64,000 bases of DNA, from positions 62,001-126,000 of the forward strand of contig JAHEFZ010000001.1 of NCBI GenBank assembly GCA_024639935.1. The letters are read 5' to 3'. Shown here piece by piece: positions 53,249 to 61,755 of this stretch; the first letter of the stretch is position 1, and each line of letters begins with the position of its first letter. Under the pieces are notes generated by a model. The model did no database searches. It was given only the letters and a program-made list of their open reading frames with translations, and was not told the origin of the DNA. The position numbers and the translations under genes are program-made. The stretch comes from Microbacteriaceae bacterium. Lineage in GTDB: Bacteria > Actinomycetota > Actinomycetes > Actinomycetales > Microbacteriaceae.

Positions 53249-53929
53249 TTAGTTGAGCAGACCGAACTGTTCCGCTTCCTTGGTCGGCCCCGCCACCAAG
53301 ACTTCGTCGAATTCGGCCACAATCGTGTCACTATCGGCGTTTACCCATTTTCCTTTACCCCGTTTGACTGCCATCACGGTCACGCCGTAGTTTTTCCGGA
53401 TCTCGGAATCACCCAGTCGGGTGCCGATGATGTGCTGGTTTGCCGTGGTTTTGATGATGGCGTAGGTCTCGTCAACTTCAATGAAGTCCGTTGATCCCTT
53501 TACTTGATGCGCCACGCGGCGTCCCATGTCGTTCTCTGGGTACACCACGTGGTGAACTCCTACTTGCTCCAAGATTTCGCCATGTTCCCGTGATGTGGCC
53601 TTTGCCCAAATCTCTTTGACACCGATTTTGGTGAGGTAGGCGGCTGTCAAGATGCTGGCGAGAATGTCCGATCCAATCGCGATCACACAAACGTCATACT
53701 CCTGCACCTTCAATTGCTCAAGGGCTTCATTGACTCCAGGGTCAACGCGAACAACTTTCGTCAACAATCCGTTATGGCGCTGGACACGGTCTTCGTCCGT
53801 TTCGATTCCGAGCACCTCGATTCCAATTTCGACAAGTTCAACGGCCAATGCGCTACCGAAGCGCCCAAGCCCAAACACAGCGGCGTTGCGGACGTTTTTA
53901 CGTGGACCAGTTGTGATGCGCTTAACCAA
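53249..53929 (-). CDS. ktrA: Potassium uptake regulatory subunit KtrA (TrkA family)
   Basis: 226 aa. The RCK_N domain begins with AAVFGLGRFGSALAVELVEIG (nucleotide-binding Rossmann motif), and the RCK_C domain begins near FIEVDETYAIIKTT. It binds ATP/ADP at the cytoplasmic face and gates KtrB. The start overlaps the ktrB stop by eight bases. Confidence 0.93.
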   Translation of the reverse strand: MVKRITTGPRKNVRNAAVFGLGRFGSALAVELVEIGIEVLGIETDEDRVQRHNGLLTKVVRVDPGVNEALEQLKVQEYDVCVIAIGSDILASILTAAYLTKIGVKEIWAKATSREHGEILEQVGVHHVVYPENDMGRRVAHQVKGSTDFIEVDETYAIIKTTANQHIIGTRLGDSEIRKNYGVTVMAVKRGKGKWVNADSDTIVAEFDEVLVAGPTKEAEQFGLLN

Positions 53930-55286
53930 GGATCGGCCTCTCTTTCGGGAATTCGTACAGTTTAGGACGGTGGGACAGGATGAGCGCCGTGCTCAGCGTG
54001 AGTGGTCCCAGTCGACCAATGATCATGAGCAAAATGAGGTTGATGAGCGCGGGGTCGGGAAGGCTTGCAGTGATGCCGGTCGACAATCCCACCGTTCCAA
54101 ACGCACTGATAACTTCGAAGATGATTCGATCAGTGCTTTCATGCGTCGTCAGTTGCATGAGAATTGTTGAGAATGCGATGTAGGCGACCGCCAAAAGAGC
54201 AATCGTGATGGCTTGCCGGTGGACGGAACGCGAGAGACGCTTCCCAAAGATGTTGACGGCGGAATCACCTTTGAGTTCTGTCCAAACGATGAATGCCAGG
54301 ACCGCAAATGTCGTGACCTTGATGCCTCCGGCCGTTCCCGCGGGACCACCACCAATAAACATGAGCGCGTCCATTCCCAGCCAGGTTTCGGGATTCATCG
54401 CACCAATGTCCACTACATTGAATCCGGCGGTGCGCGTTTGCACTGATTGGAAAAACGAGGCCAGAATCTTTGAGCCCGGATCGAGCGGTCCGAGAGTTCC
54501 GGGGTTCGACCATTCGAATGCTGCGATGTAGATTGTTCCCCCGACGAGAAGAACGGCCGTCATGAACATGACGAGATTGAAATTCATGGTCCACCGGCGC
54601 GGGGCCCAGCCGATGCGGCGAAGTTCCATGATGACGGGGAAGCCTAAACCGCCGATGATGATGAGGGCACAGATCGTGAGCGACACCACCGGATCAGAAA
54701 CAAAACCCGCAAGATTGTCCGGATAAAGCGTGAACCCCGCATTGTTGAAGCTGCTGACCGCGTGGAATACGCCCATCCACACGGCTTTGGGTGCGTCATA
54801 GTGATGAGCCCATCCAAACCAGACCGCCAAAATCAATGCACCGATTGCTTCGAAAAAGATCACCATTCGAAGAATTCGCAAAATAGTGGACTTCATGGTC
54901 GAATCAGCCGATTGCGCGCGAAATTCGCTCGAGATGAGTTCGGCGCCGCCCGTCGAGAGTCGACGGAAAATTGCGATTGCTACCAATCCCGATACGGCCA
55001 TGATTCCAAGTCCGCCCAATTGAATGAGTGAAAGAAGAACGACTTTGCCGAAATCGGTCAATCCAGTGGAAATATCGAAGACTGATAGCCCCGTGACACA
55101 CACTGCGCTGGTGGACGTAAAGAACGCTTCGACTATCGATAAGGGCTCACCGGTCGACGAGAGTGGGAGCGCAAGCAGGATTGCTCCGATTGTGATGAGC
55201 CCAACATAGGCGAGCACCGTTGTTTGCGTGGGGTGAATTGAGAATCGGGGACGCGTGATTGCGCGAAATGACCATTTGGAATCCAC
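53922..55286 (-). CDS. ktrB: Potassium uptake transporter subunit KtrB (TrkH family)
   Basis: 454 aa, GTG start. Four M1-P-M2 repeats are expected; the filter regions are visible around TSTSAVCVTGLSVF, HAVSSFNNAGFTLY, SVQTRTAGFNVVDIG and EVISAFGTVGLSTGIT, each with the conserved Gly. It forms the potassium channel-like pore. TAATCT lies six bases before the GTG (55293-55298), so it is probably leaderless. It is divergent from nucS. Confidence 0.94.
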   Translation of the reverse strand: MDSKWSFRAITRPRFSIHPTQTTVLAYVGLITIGAILLALPLSSTGEPLSIVEAFFTSTSAVCVTGLSVFDISTGLTDFGKVVLLSLIQLGGLGIMAVSGLVAIAIFRRLSTGGAELISSEFRAQSADSTMKSTILRILRMVIFFEAIGALILAVWFGWAHHYDAPKAVWMGVFHAVSSFNNAGFTLYPDNLAGFVSDPVVSLTICALIIIGGLGFPVIMELRRIGWAPRRWTMNFNLVMFMTAVLLVGGTIYIAAFEWSNPGTLGPLDPGSKILASFFQSVQTRTAGFNVVDIGAMNPETWLGMDALMFIGGGPAGTAGGIKVTTFAVLAFIVWTELKGDSAVNIFGKRLSRSVHRQAITIALLAVAYIAFSTILMQLTTHESTDRIIFEVISAFGTVGLSTGITASLPDPALINLILLMIIGRLGPLTLSTALILSHRPKLYEFPKERPILG

Positions 55287-55292
55287 CTCGCT

Positions 55293-55310
55293 AGATTACG
55301 CCCCTAGGCT
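55293..55310. promoter_or_regulatory. Divergent leaderless promoters of ktrB and nucS
   Basis: Minus strand TAATCT (55293-55298), six bases before ktrB GTG. Plus strand TAGGCT (55305-55310), six bases before nucS GTG. Only six bases separate the two boxes, so the promoters overlap and may compete. Confidence 0.5.
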
Positions 55311-55316
55311 GAAAAC

Positions 55317-56012
55317 GTGAGATTAGTCGTGGCGCGCTGTTCGGTGGATTACGCCGGTCGTCTCACCGCGCATTTGCCGCTCGCTACACGAACGCTGATG
55401 GTGAAACGTGACGGTAGCGTACTCATTCACTCGGACGGCGGATCCTACAAACCCCTCAATTGGATGAGCCCACCGTGCGTCATCGATGTCACGCACCCCG
55501 ACGACGACCTCGCCGCAACCGGGGTGATTGAACTGTGGCGGGTGACCAACACGAAAACTACCGACATGCTCGTTATCTCTCTCTTCGAAATCCACCACGA
55601 TTCAACCCACGAATTGGGTGACGACCCTGGATTAATAAAGGACGGGGTAGAGGCTCACTTGCAGCGTCTCTCGTCCGAGCAGATCGGGATTTACGGAGAA
55701 GGGTTCAGCTTGATTCGACGCGAGTATCCGACCGCGATCGGTCCCGTTGATATCCTCGCCCGAGACGCGACTAATTCGGTCGTCGCGATTGAAATCAAGC
55801 GCCGTGGTGACATCGATGGCGTTGAACAGCTCACGCGTTATCTGGAACTTCTCAATCGTGACCCAACCCTTGCTCCTGTTTCCGGCATCTTCGCGGCCCA
55901 AGAAATCAAACCCCAAGCCCGCACTCTTGCCGAAGACCGGGGCATCCGATGCGTGGTGCTCGATCTCGAAGAATTGCGCGGCAGCGAGTCCGACCAAGAC
56001 AGACTGTTCTGA
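55317..56012 (+). CDS. nucS: Mismatch-specific endonuclease NucS
   Basis: 231 aa, GTG start, leaderless. The N-terminal domain ([41 protein letters not shown]) is typical of NucS/EndoMS. The nuclease domain has the GPVDILARD (catalytic Asp), [21 protein letters not shown] (Glu and Lys) motifs. In actinobacteria lacking MutS/MutL it cuts DNA at mismatches and provides mismatch repair. It overlaps the next gene (TGATG). Confidence 0.95.
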   Translation: MRLVVARCSVDYAGRLTAHLPLATRTLMVKRDGSVLIHSDGGSYKPLNWMSPPCVIDVTHPDDDLAATGVIELWRVTNTKTTDMLVISLFEIHHDSTHELGDDPGLIKDGVEAHLQRLSSEQIGIYGEGFSLIRREYPTAIGPVDILARDATNSVVAIEIKRRGDIDGVEQLTRYLELLNRDPTLAPVSGIFAAQEIKPQARTLAEDRGIRCVVLDLEELRGSESDQDRLF

Positions 56013-56662
56013 TGACCTATACCGCTGTCCTGTTCGACCTCGACGGGACGATTGTTGATTCAGCTCCCGGAATCTTCCATTGTTTCGAGCACACGTTTCG
56101 CATGCTGCATCGTGAAGTTCCGAGCCGCGAGGTGATGCGTCCGTTCCTCGGACCACCGCTCACGACAACGTTTGGCGACTTCCTCGGGTTGGCCGACGAT
56201 GAACTCGAACGAGCAATCGCGATCTATCGTGCCGAATACGCCGCGGGCGGCGCGATAACGGCAGACCTCTATCCCGGCGTGATCGAGGTTGTCCGTGCGG
56301 TTCGAGCCGCCGGAATTCCCGTCGCGTTAGCGACATCCAAGGTTGAAACAGGAGTTCGCATGGTGTTACGACACTTCGGACTCGAGGACGATTTCGATGT
56401 TCTGGGGACCGCCTCGGACGACGACGTGAGATCGGCGAAAGCGGATGTCGTTCGATTCGCGCTTGACGGACTCGACGAGGCGGGCGCAGACATTTCGCAC
56501 GTCGTATTGGTCGGTGATCGAATTCACGATGTTGACGGTGCCGCCAGTCACAACGTCGACTGTGTTTTGGTGCAGTGGGGTTACGGAAACAGTGGTGAAT
56601 GGTCCGCGGCGACCGCGACGGTAGCTACTCCTGCGGACCTTCGACAGTTCCTCGGCGTTTAA
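56012..56662 (+). CDS. HAD family hydrolase, phosphoglycolate phosphatase-like
   Basis: 216 aa from ATG 56012, overlapping the nucS stop; the ORF-track start is inside nucS. Motif I is LFDLDGTIVDSAPGI, motif II ATSKVE, motif III contains the Lys of SAKADV, and motif IV is VLVGDRIHDVDGA. The C1-type helical cap resembles Gph. It may remove phosphoglycolate or nucleotide phosphates. Its end overlaps copA by four bases. Confidence 0.87.
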   Translation: MTYTAVLFDLDGTIVDSAPGIFHCFEHTFRMLHREVPSREVMRPFLGPPLTTTFGDFLGLADDELERAIAIYRAEYAAGGAITADLYPGVIEVVRAVRAAGIPVALATSKVETGVRMVLRHFGLEDDFDVLGTASDDDVRSAKADVVRFALDGLDEAGADISHVVLVGDRIHDVDGAASHNVDCVLVQWGYGNSGEWSAATATVATPADLRQFLGV

Positions 56663-58857
56663 CTCGTGCGAAACGCCCGAAGTCGCGCTGAGTTAAGCAC
56701 GACAAACACCGACGAGAACGCCATCGCGAGACCGGCAATGGCTGGGCCCATTATTCCCGCCACGGCGATAGGAATAGCAATCGCGTTGTAGCCGAATGCC
56801 CACACCACGTTGCCTCGGATTGTTCCCAGTGTCGAGCGAGAAAGTCGAATCGCGTCGGCTACTCGGCGAAGGTCGGTTGAGACCAGCACAATGTCGCTCG
56901 TCTCAATTGCAACATCGGAGCCACTCCCCATCGCGATACCCAGATCGGCTTGGGCGAGCGCGGCCGCATCGTTGATTCCATCGCCGACCATTGCCACGAC
57001 TTCTCCCTGTCGCTGAAGACGTATCACGAGGTCGCGCTTGTCCGCCGGATTCATTGCGCCATAGAACTCGTCAATGCCCACGTCACGCGCAACCGATTGC
57101 GCGACGGCGCGGCTATCACCCGACGCCAACACAGCGCGTATGCCCAATTTCGATAAGGCACTGATTGCGTCCTTTGCGCTGGGCTTCACGACGTCACTCA
57201 GTGCGATTATCCCCACCACGCTGTTATCGTGCGAAACCGCAACAAGGGAACGCCCTGCCGTAGACCACTTGTCCGCCAGATCACTTATCGCCGTTGGAAC
57301 AGTAAGCGATGACTCGGCGAGCCATTTTAGAGACCCGACTCGCACGATCGACTTCTCCACAATTCCGGTCACTCCTAGCCCCGGCTTGGCTTCTATTCCG
57401 CCTGCAACGTCACCCAGGATCCCGCGGGTGGTTGCTTCGGCGACGACGGCCCGAGCCAACGGATGATCGGTTCCCATCTCAACGCGCGCTGCATTGTGAA
57501 CAATGGTGTCTGCCGAAACGCCGACACCGAAAACGTCGACTACCGAGGGACGTCCGGTCGTGAGGGTCCCAGTCTTATCTACAATGATGGTCGTGATGCG
57601 ACGCGTGCTCTCGAGCACGTCGGTTCCACGAATGATTATTCCGCTGCTGGCTCCGCGTCCGGTCCCGACAAGGAGCGCCATCGGAGTTGCCAGCCCTAGC
57701 GCACACGGGCACGCAACGACAAGTGTTGCCACCGCAATCGAGACGGCGTGCGTCGCGTCGCCCGAGACAGTGAACCACACCATCCCGGCGGCGGCGGCAA
57801 TAACGACGACGAGTGGAACAAATACCGCCGAAATTCGGTCAACTAGTTTTTGAACAGGGGCTTTGCCCGCTTGGGCTTCTTCCACCATTCGAGTGAGCCG
57901 AGCAAGTTCGGTACCGGAGCCGACCGCAATCGCCTCGACCACAAGGCGGCCCCCCGCATTGATTGTTCCGCCAATCAGCATCGAACCCGGACCGACGGGA
58001 ACGGGCGCACTTTCCCCGGTCACGGCACTCGAATCGATCTCAGACTGTCCTTCAATGATTCGTCCATCCGTTGGAACAATCGCGCCAGCAAGGACGACAA
58101 ACGTATCGCCCTTCTGAAGTGCGCCTGCCGGCACCGAAACCTCACGTCCGTCGACGAGAAGTATCGCGTCTTTCGCGGCCGTATTGAGAAGCGCGGTGAT
58201 CGACATTTTTGCCGAACGTTTAGAGCGCGATTCCACGAGTCGTCCTAGTAAAACGAACGCCGTGACCACGGCCGCTGACTCAAAGTAGAGGGAATGTGGG
58301 CTGTAGCCGAACAGAGACATTTCCATGCGCATCCCAATAACCCCCGCCATGGTGAAGAGCAGCGCATAGATTGACCACGCGTACGCTACGGTGACGCCGA
58401 GCGAAACGAGAGTGTCCATCGTCGTTGCTCCATGGCGCGCGTTGCGCAGGGCAGCTCGGTGAAACGGCCACGCTCCCCACGTGACCACGGGTGTCGTAAG
58501 AGCGGCAACAAGCCATTGGAATCCGTCGAATTGCCAGGCGGGAATCATTGAAAAGAGCAATACCGGTATTGCGAGGGTGAGTGAGACGCCGACTCGCGCC
58601 GTCAGGATCGGGTCCGCGGGGGGTTCCGACTCGCGCTCGTCGCGGTTGATGATGTGCGCGCCGTATCCAGCCTTCGCAATGACCGCAATGAGGTCGTTCG
58701 CGTTAGTCCTGCCCTCAATGTCCACCGACGCGCGCTCAGTCGCAAAATTCACCGTGGCCATCACGCCGGGAACAGTTGCCAGTGCGCCCTCAATTCTGCC
58801 GGCGCAGGTCGCACACGTCATCCCCTCCAGTGCAAGGTCGACGTGTGACGTGACCAT
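56659..58857 (-). CDS. copA: Copper-translocating P-type ATPase
   Basis: 732 aa. One N-terminal heavy-metal domain has GMTCATCAGRIEGAL. The transmembrane metal site is ACPCALGLATPMAL (CPC), with the phosphorylation motif DKTGTLT, the P-domain GDGINDAAALAQADLGIAMG and a TGESAPV actuator motif. The HP motif is in MGTDHPLARAVV. CPC and the adjacent CopZ point to Cu(I) export. The ATG overlaps the copZ stop (TAATG). Confidence 0.95.
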   Translation of the reverse strand: MVTSHVDLALEGMTCATCAGRIEGALATVPGVMATVNFATERASVDIEGRTNANDLIAVIAKAGYGAHIINRDERESEPPADPILTARVGVSLTLAIPVLLFSMIPAWQFDGFQWLVAALTTPVVTWGAWPFHRAALRNARHGATTMDTLVSLGVTVAYAWSIYALLFTMAGVIGMRMEMSLFGYSPHSLYFESAAVVTAFVLLGRLVESRSKRSAKMSITALLNTAAKDAILLVDGREVSVPAGALQKGDTFVVLAGAIVPTDGRIIEGQSEIDSSAVTGESAPVPVGPGSMLIGGTINAGGRLVVEAIAVGSGTELARLTRMVEEAQAGKAPVQKLVDRISAVFVPLVVVIAAAAGMVWFTVSGDATHAVSIAVATLVVACPCALGLATPMALLVGTGRGASSGIIIRGTDVLESTRRITTIIVDKTGTLTTGRPSVVDVFGVGVSADTIVHNAARVEMGTDHPLARAVVAEATTRGILGDVAGGIEAKPGLGVTGIVEKSIVRVGSLKWLAESSLTVPTAISDLADKWSTAGRSLVAVSHDNSVVGIIALSDVVKPSAKDAISALSKLGIRAVLASGDSRAVAQSVARDVGIDEFYGAMNPADKRDLVIRLQRQGEVVAMVGDGINDAAALAQADLGIAMGSGSDVAIETSDIVLVSTDLRRVADAIRLSRSTLGTIRGNVVWAFGYNAIAIPIAVAGIMGPAIAGLAMAFSSVFVVLNSARLRAFRTS

Positions 58858-59072
58858 TAGCGAACGAGTTCGTAGCCAGCGTCGCCGATTGCCCGTTCGA
58901 GAGCGGCAGCGTCGATTACTGCTTCGCTCTCGACGTGCAGAGTCGACTGGCCATTCGCTACAAGATCAATGCTGACCCCGGTTACTCCCGATACGAGTGC
59001 CGCTGCTCGTGACACTGTCATGACGCAGTGGTTACAGGTCAATCCGGTGACCCCAAAATCTGTTGTGCTCAT
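58857..59072 (-). CDS. copZ: Copper chaperone (heavy-metal-associated domain protein)
   Basis: 71 aa. A single ferredoxin-like HMA domain with the metal motif GLTCNHCVMTVSRA (CxxC) binds Cu(I) and hands it to CopA. AAAGGATG precedes the ATG. It is translationally coupled to copA. No CsoR or CueR regulator gene is visible in the window. Confidence 0.93.
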   Translation of the reverse strand: MSTTDFGVTGLTCNHCVMTVSRAAALVSGVTGVSIDLVANGQSTLHVESEAVIDAAALERAIGDAGYELVR

Positions 59073-59154
59073 GCGATCATCCTTTCACTACAGCGTGAAA
59101 CAACTAATCATCCCGAGTTATTCCGAGCAACAATCAGCAGAGAATAGTTTGTGG

Positions 59155-59237
59155 TGCGCAAGAGGGGACTTGAACCCCTACGCCCTTACGGGCACTGGCA
59201 CCTGAAGCCAGCGCGTCTGCCATTCCGCCACTTGCGC
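59155..59237 (-). tRNA. tRNA-Leu (CAG)
   Basis: The minus strand shows acceptor GCGCAAG/CTTGCGC, anticodon stem CTGGC/GCCAG around TTCAGGT (anticodon CAG), the variable arm GCCCGTAAGGGC typical of tRNA-Leu and T arm GGGGTTCAAGTCCCC. CCA is not encoded. Confidence 0.95.
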
Positions 59238-59238
59238 G

Positions 59239-59250
59239 CGTCCCGGGACG
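59239..59250. repeat. Perfect 12-base palindrome upstream of tRNA-Leu
   Basis: CGTCCCGGGACG, just before the tRNA 5' end (minus strand) and about 100 bases before fhaA. It could be a protein-binding site or chance in GC-rich DNA. Confidence 0.25.
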
Positions 59251-59321
59251 TGCTCGACAAGGTTACCACGGCGTGCGCCGGCGAATCCCGCGAGGTGCGG
59301 AGACGGGACACCCGCCGCGGT

Positions 59322-59327
59322 TAGAAT
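59322..59327 (+). promoter_or_regulatory. -10 box of the fhaA-fhaB-pstP-rodA-pbpA operon
   Basis: TAGAAT lies 24 bases before GTG 59352. A transcript from here would carry the GGAGGGGG ribosome-binding site and an out-of-frame GTG at 59338. Confidence 0.5.
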
Positions 59328-59351
59328 TGGGGCGACCGTGGAGGGGGAACC

Positions 59352-60023
59352 GTGGGTTTGTTGGACAACGTTGAACGTGGTCTTGAGCGACTCGTCGGCG
59401 GCGCTTTCGCGAAGTCTTTTCGGGGCGGGGTTCAGCCAATTGAGATTATCGCGGCTCTCAAACGAGAGATTGATTCACACGCGGTCGTCGTCCAACGCGA
59501 CCGTATCCTCGCTCCTCACTCGTTTACCGTCGGCCTCAATTCAGAGGATTTCGAGCCACTCAATGCTCACGGTTCGGTTTTGATTGGCGAACTGACGGAT
59601 GGTGTCCGCGCATACGCGAACCGTCAACGCTATAGCTTTACCGCCCCCGTCTCAATTTCTATCGTCGCCGCCTCAGACATTTCGCGTGGCGTCATCAAGG
59701 TCGCGTCGCAAGCACTCGATTCAGTGTCGGAATGGCATCCCGCTCTCGAAATTAACGGCGAAACAGTTCACTTAAACGGCCCCGAAATCATCATCGGCCG
59801 TGGTTCGACGGCAACGGTGGTTCTCAGCGACAGCGGCGCATCGCGTCACCACGCTCGAATCGTCTGGAGCGGCAGAATTGCGGGGCTGGAAGATCTGAAG
59901 TCGACAAACGGAACGAAACTCAACGGAACACGGGTGGTGTCATCACCCCTCGATCAAGGAGACGTCATTCAGATCGGCGGAACACAGCTTGTTTTCCGAA
60001 TTCTTCCGGGGGCTTCGGCGTGA
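59352..60023 (+). CDS. fhaA: FHA domain protein FhaA (DUF3662/FHA)
   Basis: 223 aa, GTG start with GGAGGGGG five bases upstream. The N-terminal DUF3662 domain (GLLDNVERGLERLVGGAFAKSFRGGVQPIEI) is followed by a short linker and a C-terminal FHA domain (IIGRGSTATVVLSDSGASRHHARIV, LEDLKSTNGTKLNG). It binds phosphothreonine proteins and helps control peptidoglycan synthesis together with PknB and the MviN/RodA machinery. It starts the conserved cell-wall regulatory operon. The linker is shorter than in mycobacteria. Confidence 0.94.
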   Translation: MGLLDNVERGLERLVGGAFAKSFRGGVQPIEIIAALKREIDSHAVVVQRDRILAPHSFTVGLNSEDFEPLNAHGSVLIGELTDGVRAYANRQRYSFTAPVSISIVAASDISRGVIKVASQALDSVSEWHPALEINGETVHLNGPEIIIGRGSTATVVLSDSGASRHHARIVWSGRIAGLEDLKSTNGTKLNGTRVVSSPLDQGDVIQIGGTQLVFRILPGASA

Positions 60024-60517
60024 GTGAACTAACACTTTTCGTACTCCGCTTCGGATTCCTCGGGTTGATGTGGGTTTTCGTTTTCGCCATCGTGTTTGCG
60101 TTGCGCAGCGACCTGTTCCGCCACTACGTTCGCCGGGGTGATCGACAGCAGGGGGACATCACCCATAATCCGAGCGCCGAATCACTTCCGTTTCTCCCGC
60201 CGGTCGCGACCACCTCGACATCGAACCCGGCACAAAAACTCGTAATCGTGGCTGGTGCAAGGGAAGGGCTTGAAATCCCCCTTGAGTCTGACAAGCTCAC
60301 TATCGGTCGTAGCGCTCAATCAGGTCTCGTCATTCGGGACGAGTACACCTCGACCAACCACGCGCGCCTGCAATTGTGGAACGGGGACTGGGTGATCCAA
60401 GACCTCGGCTCCACCAACGGCACCTTTGTCGATAACCAGCGCGTCAGTGTCCCCACTCCTGTTCCGATGTATACGCCGGTTTCCGTCGGTTCAACAATTT
60501 TTGAACTGAGGCCATAG
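60020..60517 (+). CDS. fhaB: FHA domain membrane protein FhaB (FipA-like)
   Basis: 165 aa. One N-terminal transmembrane helix (FLGLMWVFVFAIVFALRSDLF) and a C-terminal FHA domain (LTIGRSAQSGLVIRDEYTSTNHARL, DLGSTNGTFVDNQRV). The start overlaps the fhaA stop and its own stop overlaps the pstP start. It is a phosphothreonine reader at the division or elongation machinery. Confidence 0.93.
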   Translation: MSELTLFVLRFGFLGLMWVFVFAIVFALRSDLFRHYVRRGDRQQGDITHNPSAESLPFLPPVATTSTSNPAQKLVIVAGAREGLEIPLESDKLTIGRSAQSGLVIRDEYTSTNHARLQLWNGDWVIQDLGSTNGTFVDNQRVSVPTPVPMYTPVSVGSTIFELRP

Positions 60518-61755
60518 TGGACGCCCGTGTCCTTTCGGTGGCAAGCAGTCACATCGGAAGAGTCCGAGCGAGCAATCAGGATTCGGGTTATGCCGGAACG
60601 CATCTGTTCCTCGTTGCCGACGGGATGGGCGGTCACGCGGGTGGTGACGTTGCAAGCTCCCTCGCGACGCAGGCGGTCACAGCAGTAGCGGACGAGAGAT
60701 TTAGTTCAATCGAAATCGCTCAACAACGTTTAGTTGAATCGGTAAAGAACAGTGCAGCCGAATTGCGGGAAGCGGTTCGAGAACACCCCGACCTTTCGGG
60801 TATGGGAACGACCGTGAGTGCACTTCTCCGTCATAACAACCACGTCGTCATTGCGCACATTGGAGATTCCCGTATTTACCGTCTTCGAAACGGGGTTCTT
60901 GAACAAATCACTACCGACCACACCTTTGTTCAGAAGCTCGTGGAAACGGGCCGGATTACGGCTGAAGAAGCGCTGGTGCACCCACGTCGAAATGTTCTCA
61001 TGCGGGTACTCGGTGATGTCGAGGGGAATGTCGATGTCGACACTGCGGTCCTCGACACCGAACCGGGCGATCGCTGGATGCTGTGTTCGGATGGTCTGTG
61101 CGGCTATGTGGCTGAAAGCGCCCTTGCAAACGTCTTGAATTCTGAACCTGATGCGTCCAAGGCAGCACGCAAACTCATCAACCTTGCTCTCGAACGCGGT
61201 GCACCCGACAACGTGACGGTGGTGATCGCCGGGGTCAATGAGACCAAAATGAGTGCAGCCGCAAAACCGATGCTCGTTGGAGCAGCATCCCAACCTCTCA
61301 TCTTTGACGCGATAACTCAAAGATTGCCTAAAGTTGCGTCGCGAATGTTCTTCCCTGGGTCTGCCACTGAGGAAGGGGAACACTTTGAGACACCCGACTA
61401 TCTCGACACGCTGATTGCCGAGGACAAGCAGCGTGCGGCGAAGCGCCGAATGCGGTGGACCCTCTATCTCTCCAGTGCACTCGCGCTGCTCGGACTCGGT
61501 GGTATTTATGGATATGTCTGGACGCAATCTCAATTCTTTGTCGGTTCCGACCAGGACAGCGTCGTAATTTACCGAGGTGTCAACGCCGACATTGGGTCCA
61601 TTCCCTTGAATTCAGTCGTGCGCGACACCAACATCGCGTTGACATCTCTCTCTGAATTCGTCCGAACCTCTGTCGAACAAACAATCCCTGTCTTGAGCCT
61701 GAAACAAGCTCTTCTCGTTGTCGAAAGGATTGAGTATGTCTCTCAGTCCAAATAG
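60517..61755 (+). CDS. pstP: PP2C-type Ser/Thr protein phosphatase
   Basis: 412 aa, GTG start. The catalytic domain (about residues 5-235) has ASNQDSGYAG, VADGMGGHAGGDVASS, IAHIGDSRIYRL, CSDGLCGYV and DNVTVVIAG, which carry the metal-binding Asp residues. A single membrane helix (LYLSSALALLGLGGIYGYVW) follows, then an extracytoplasmic tail (VIYRGVNADIGSIPLNSV). It dephosphorylates PknA/PknB and their targets in cell-wall control. Confidence 0.95.
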   Translation: MDARVLSVASSHIGRVRASNQDSGYAGTHLFLVADGMGGHAGGDVASSLATQAVTAVADERFSSIEIAQQRLVESVKNSAAELREAVREHPDLSGMGTTVSALLRHNNHVVIAHIGDSRIYRLRNGVLEQITTDHTFVQKLVETGRITAEEALVHPRRNVLMRVLGDVEGNVDVDTAVLDTEPGDRWMLCSDGLCGYVAESALANVLNSEPDASKAARKLINLALERGAPDNVTVVIAGVNETKMSAAAKPMLVGAASQPLIFDAITQRLPKVASRMFFPGSATEEGEHFETPDYLDTLIAEDKQRAAKRRMRWTLYLSSALALLGLGGIYGYVWTQSQFFVGSDQDSVVIYRGVNADIGSIPLNSVVRDTNIALTSLSEFVRTSVEQTIPVLSLKQALLVVERIEYVSQSK

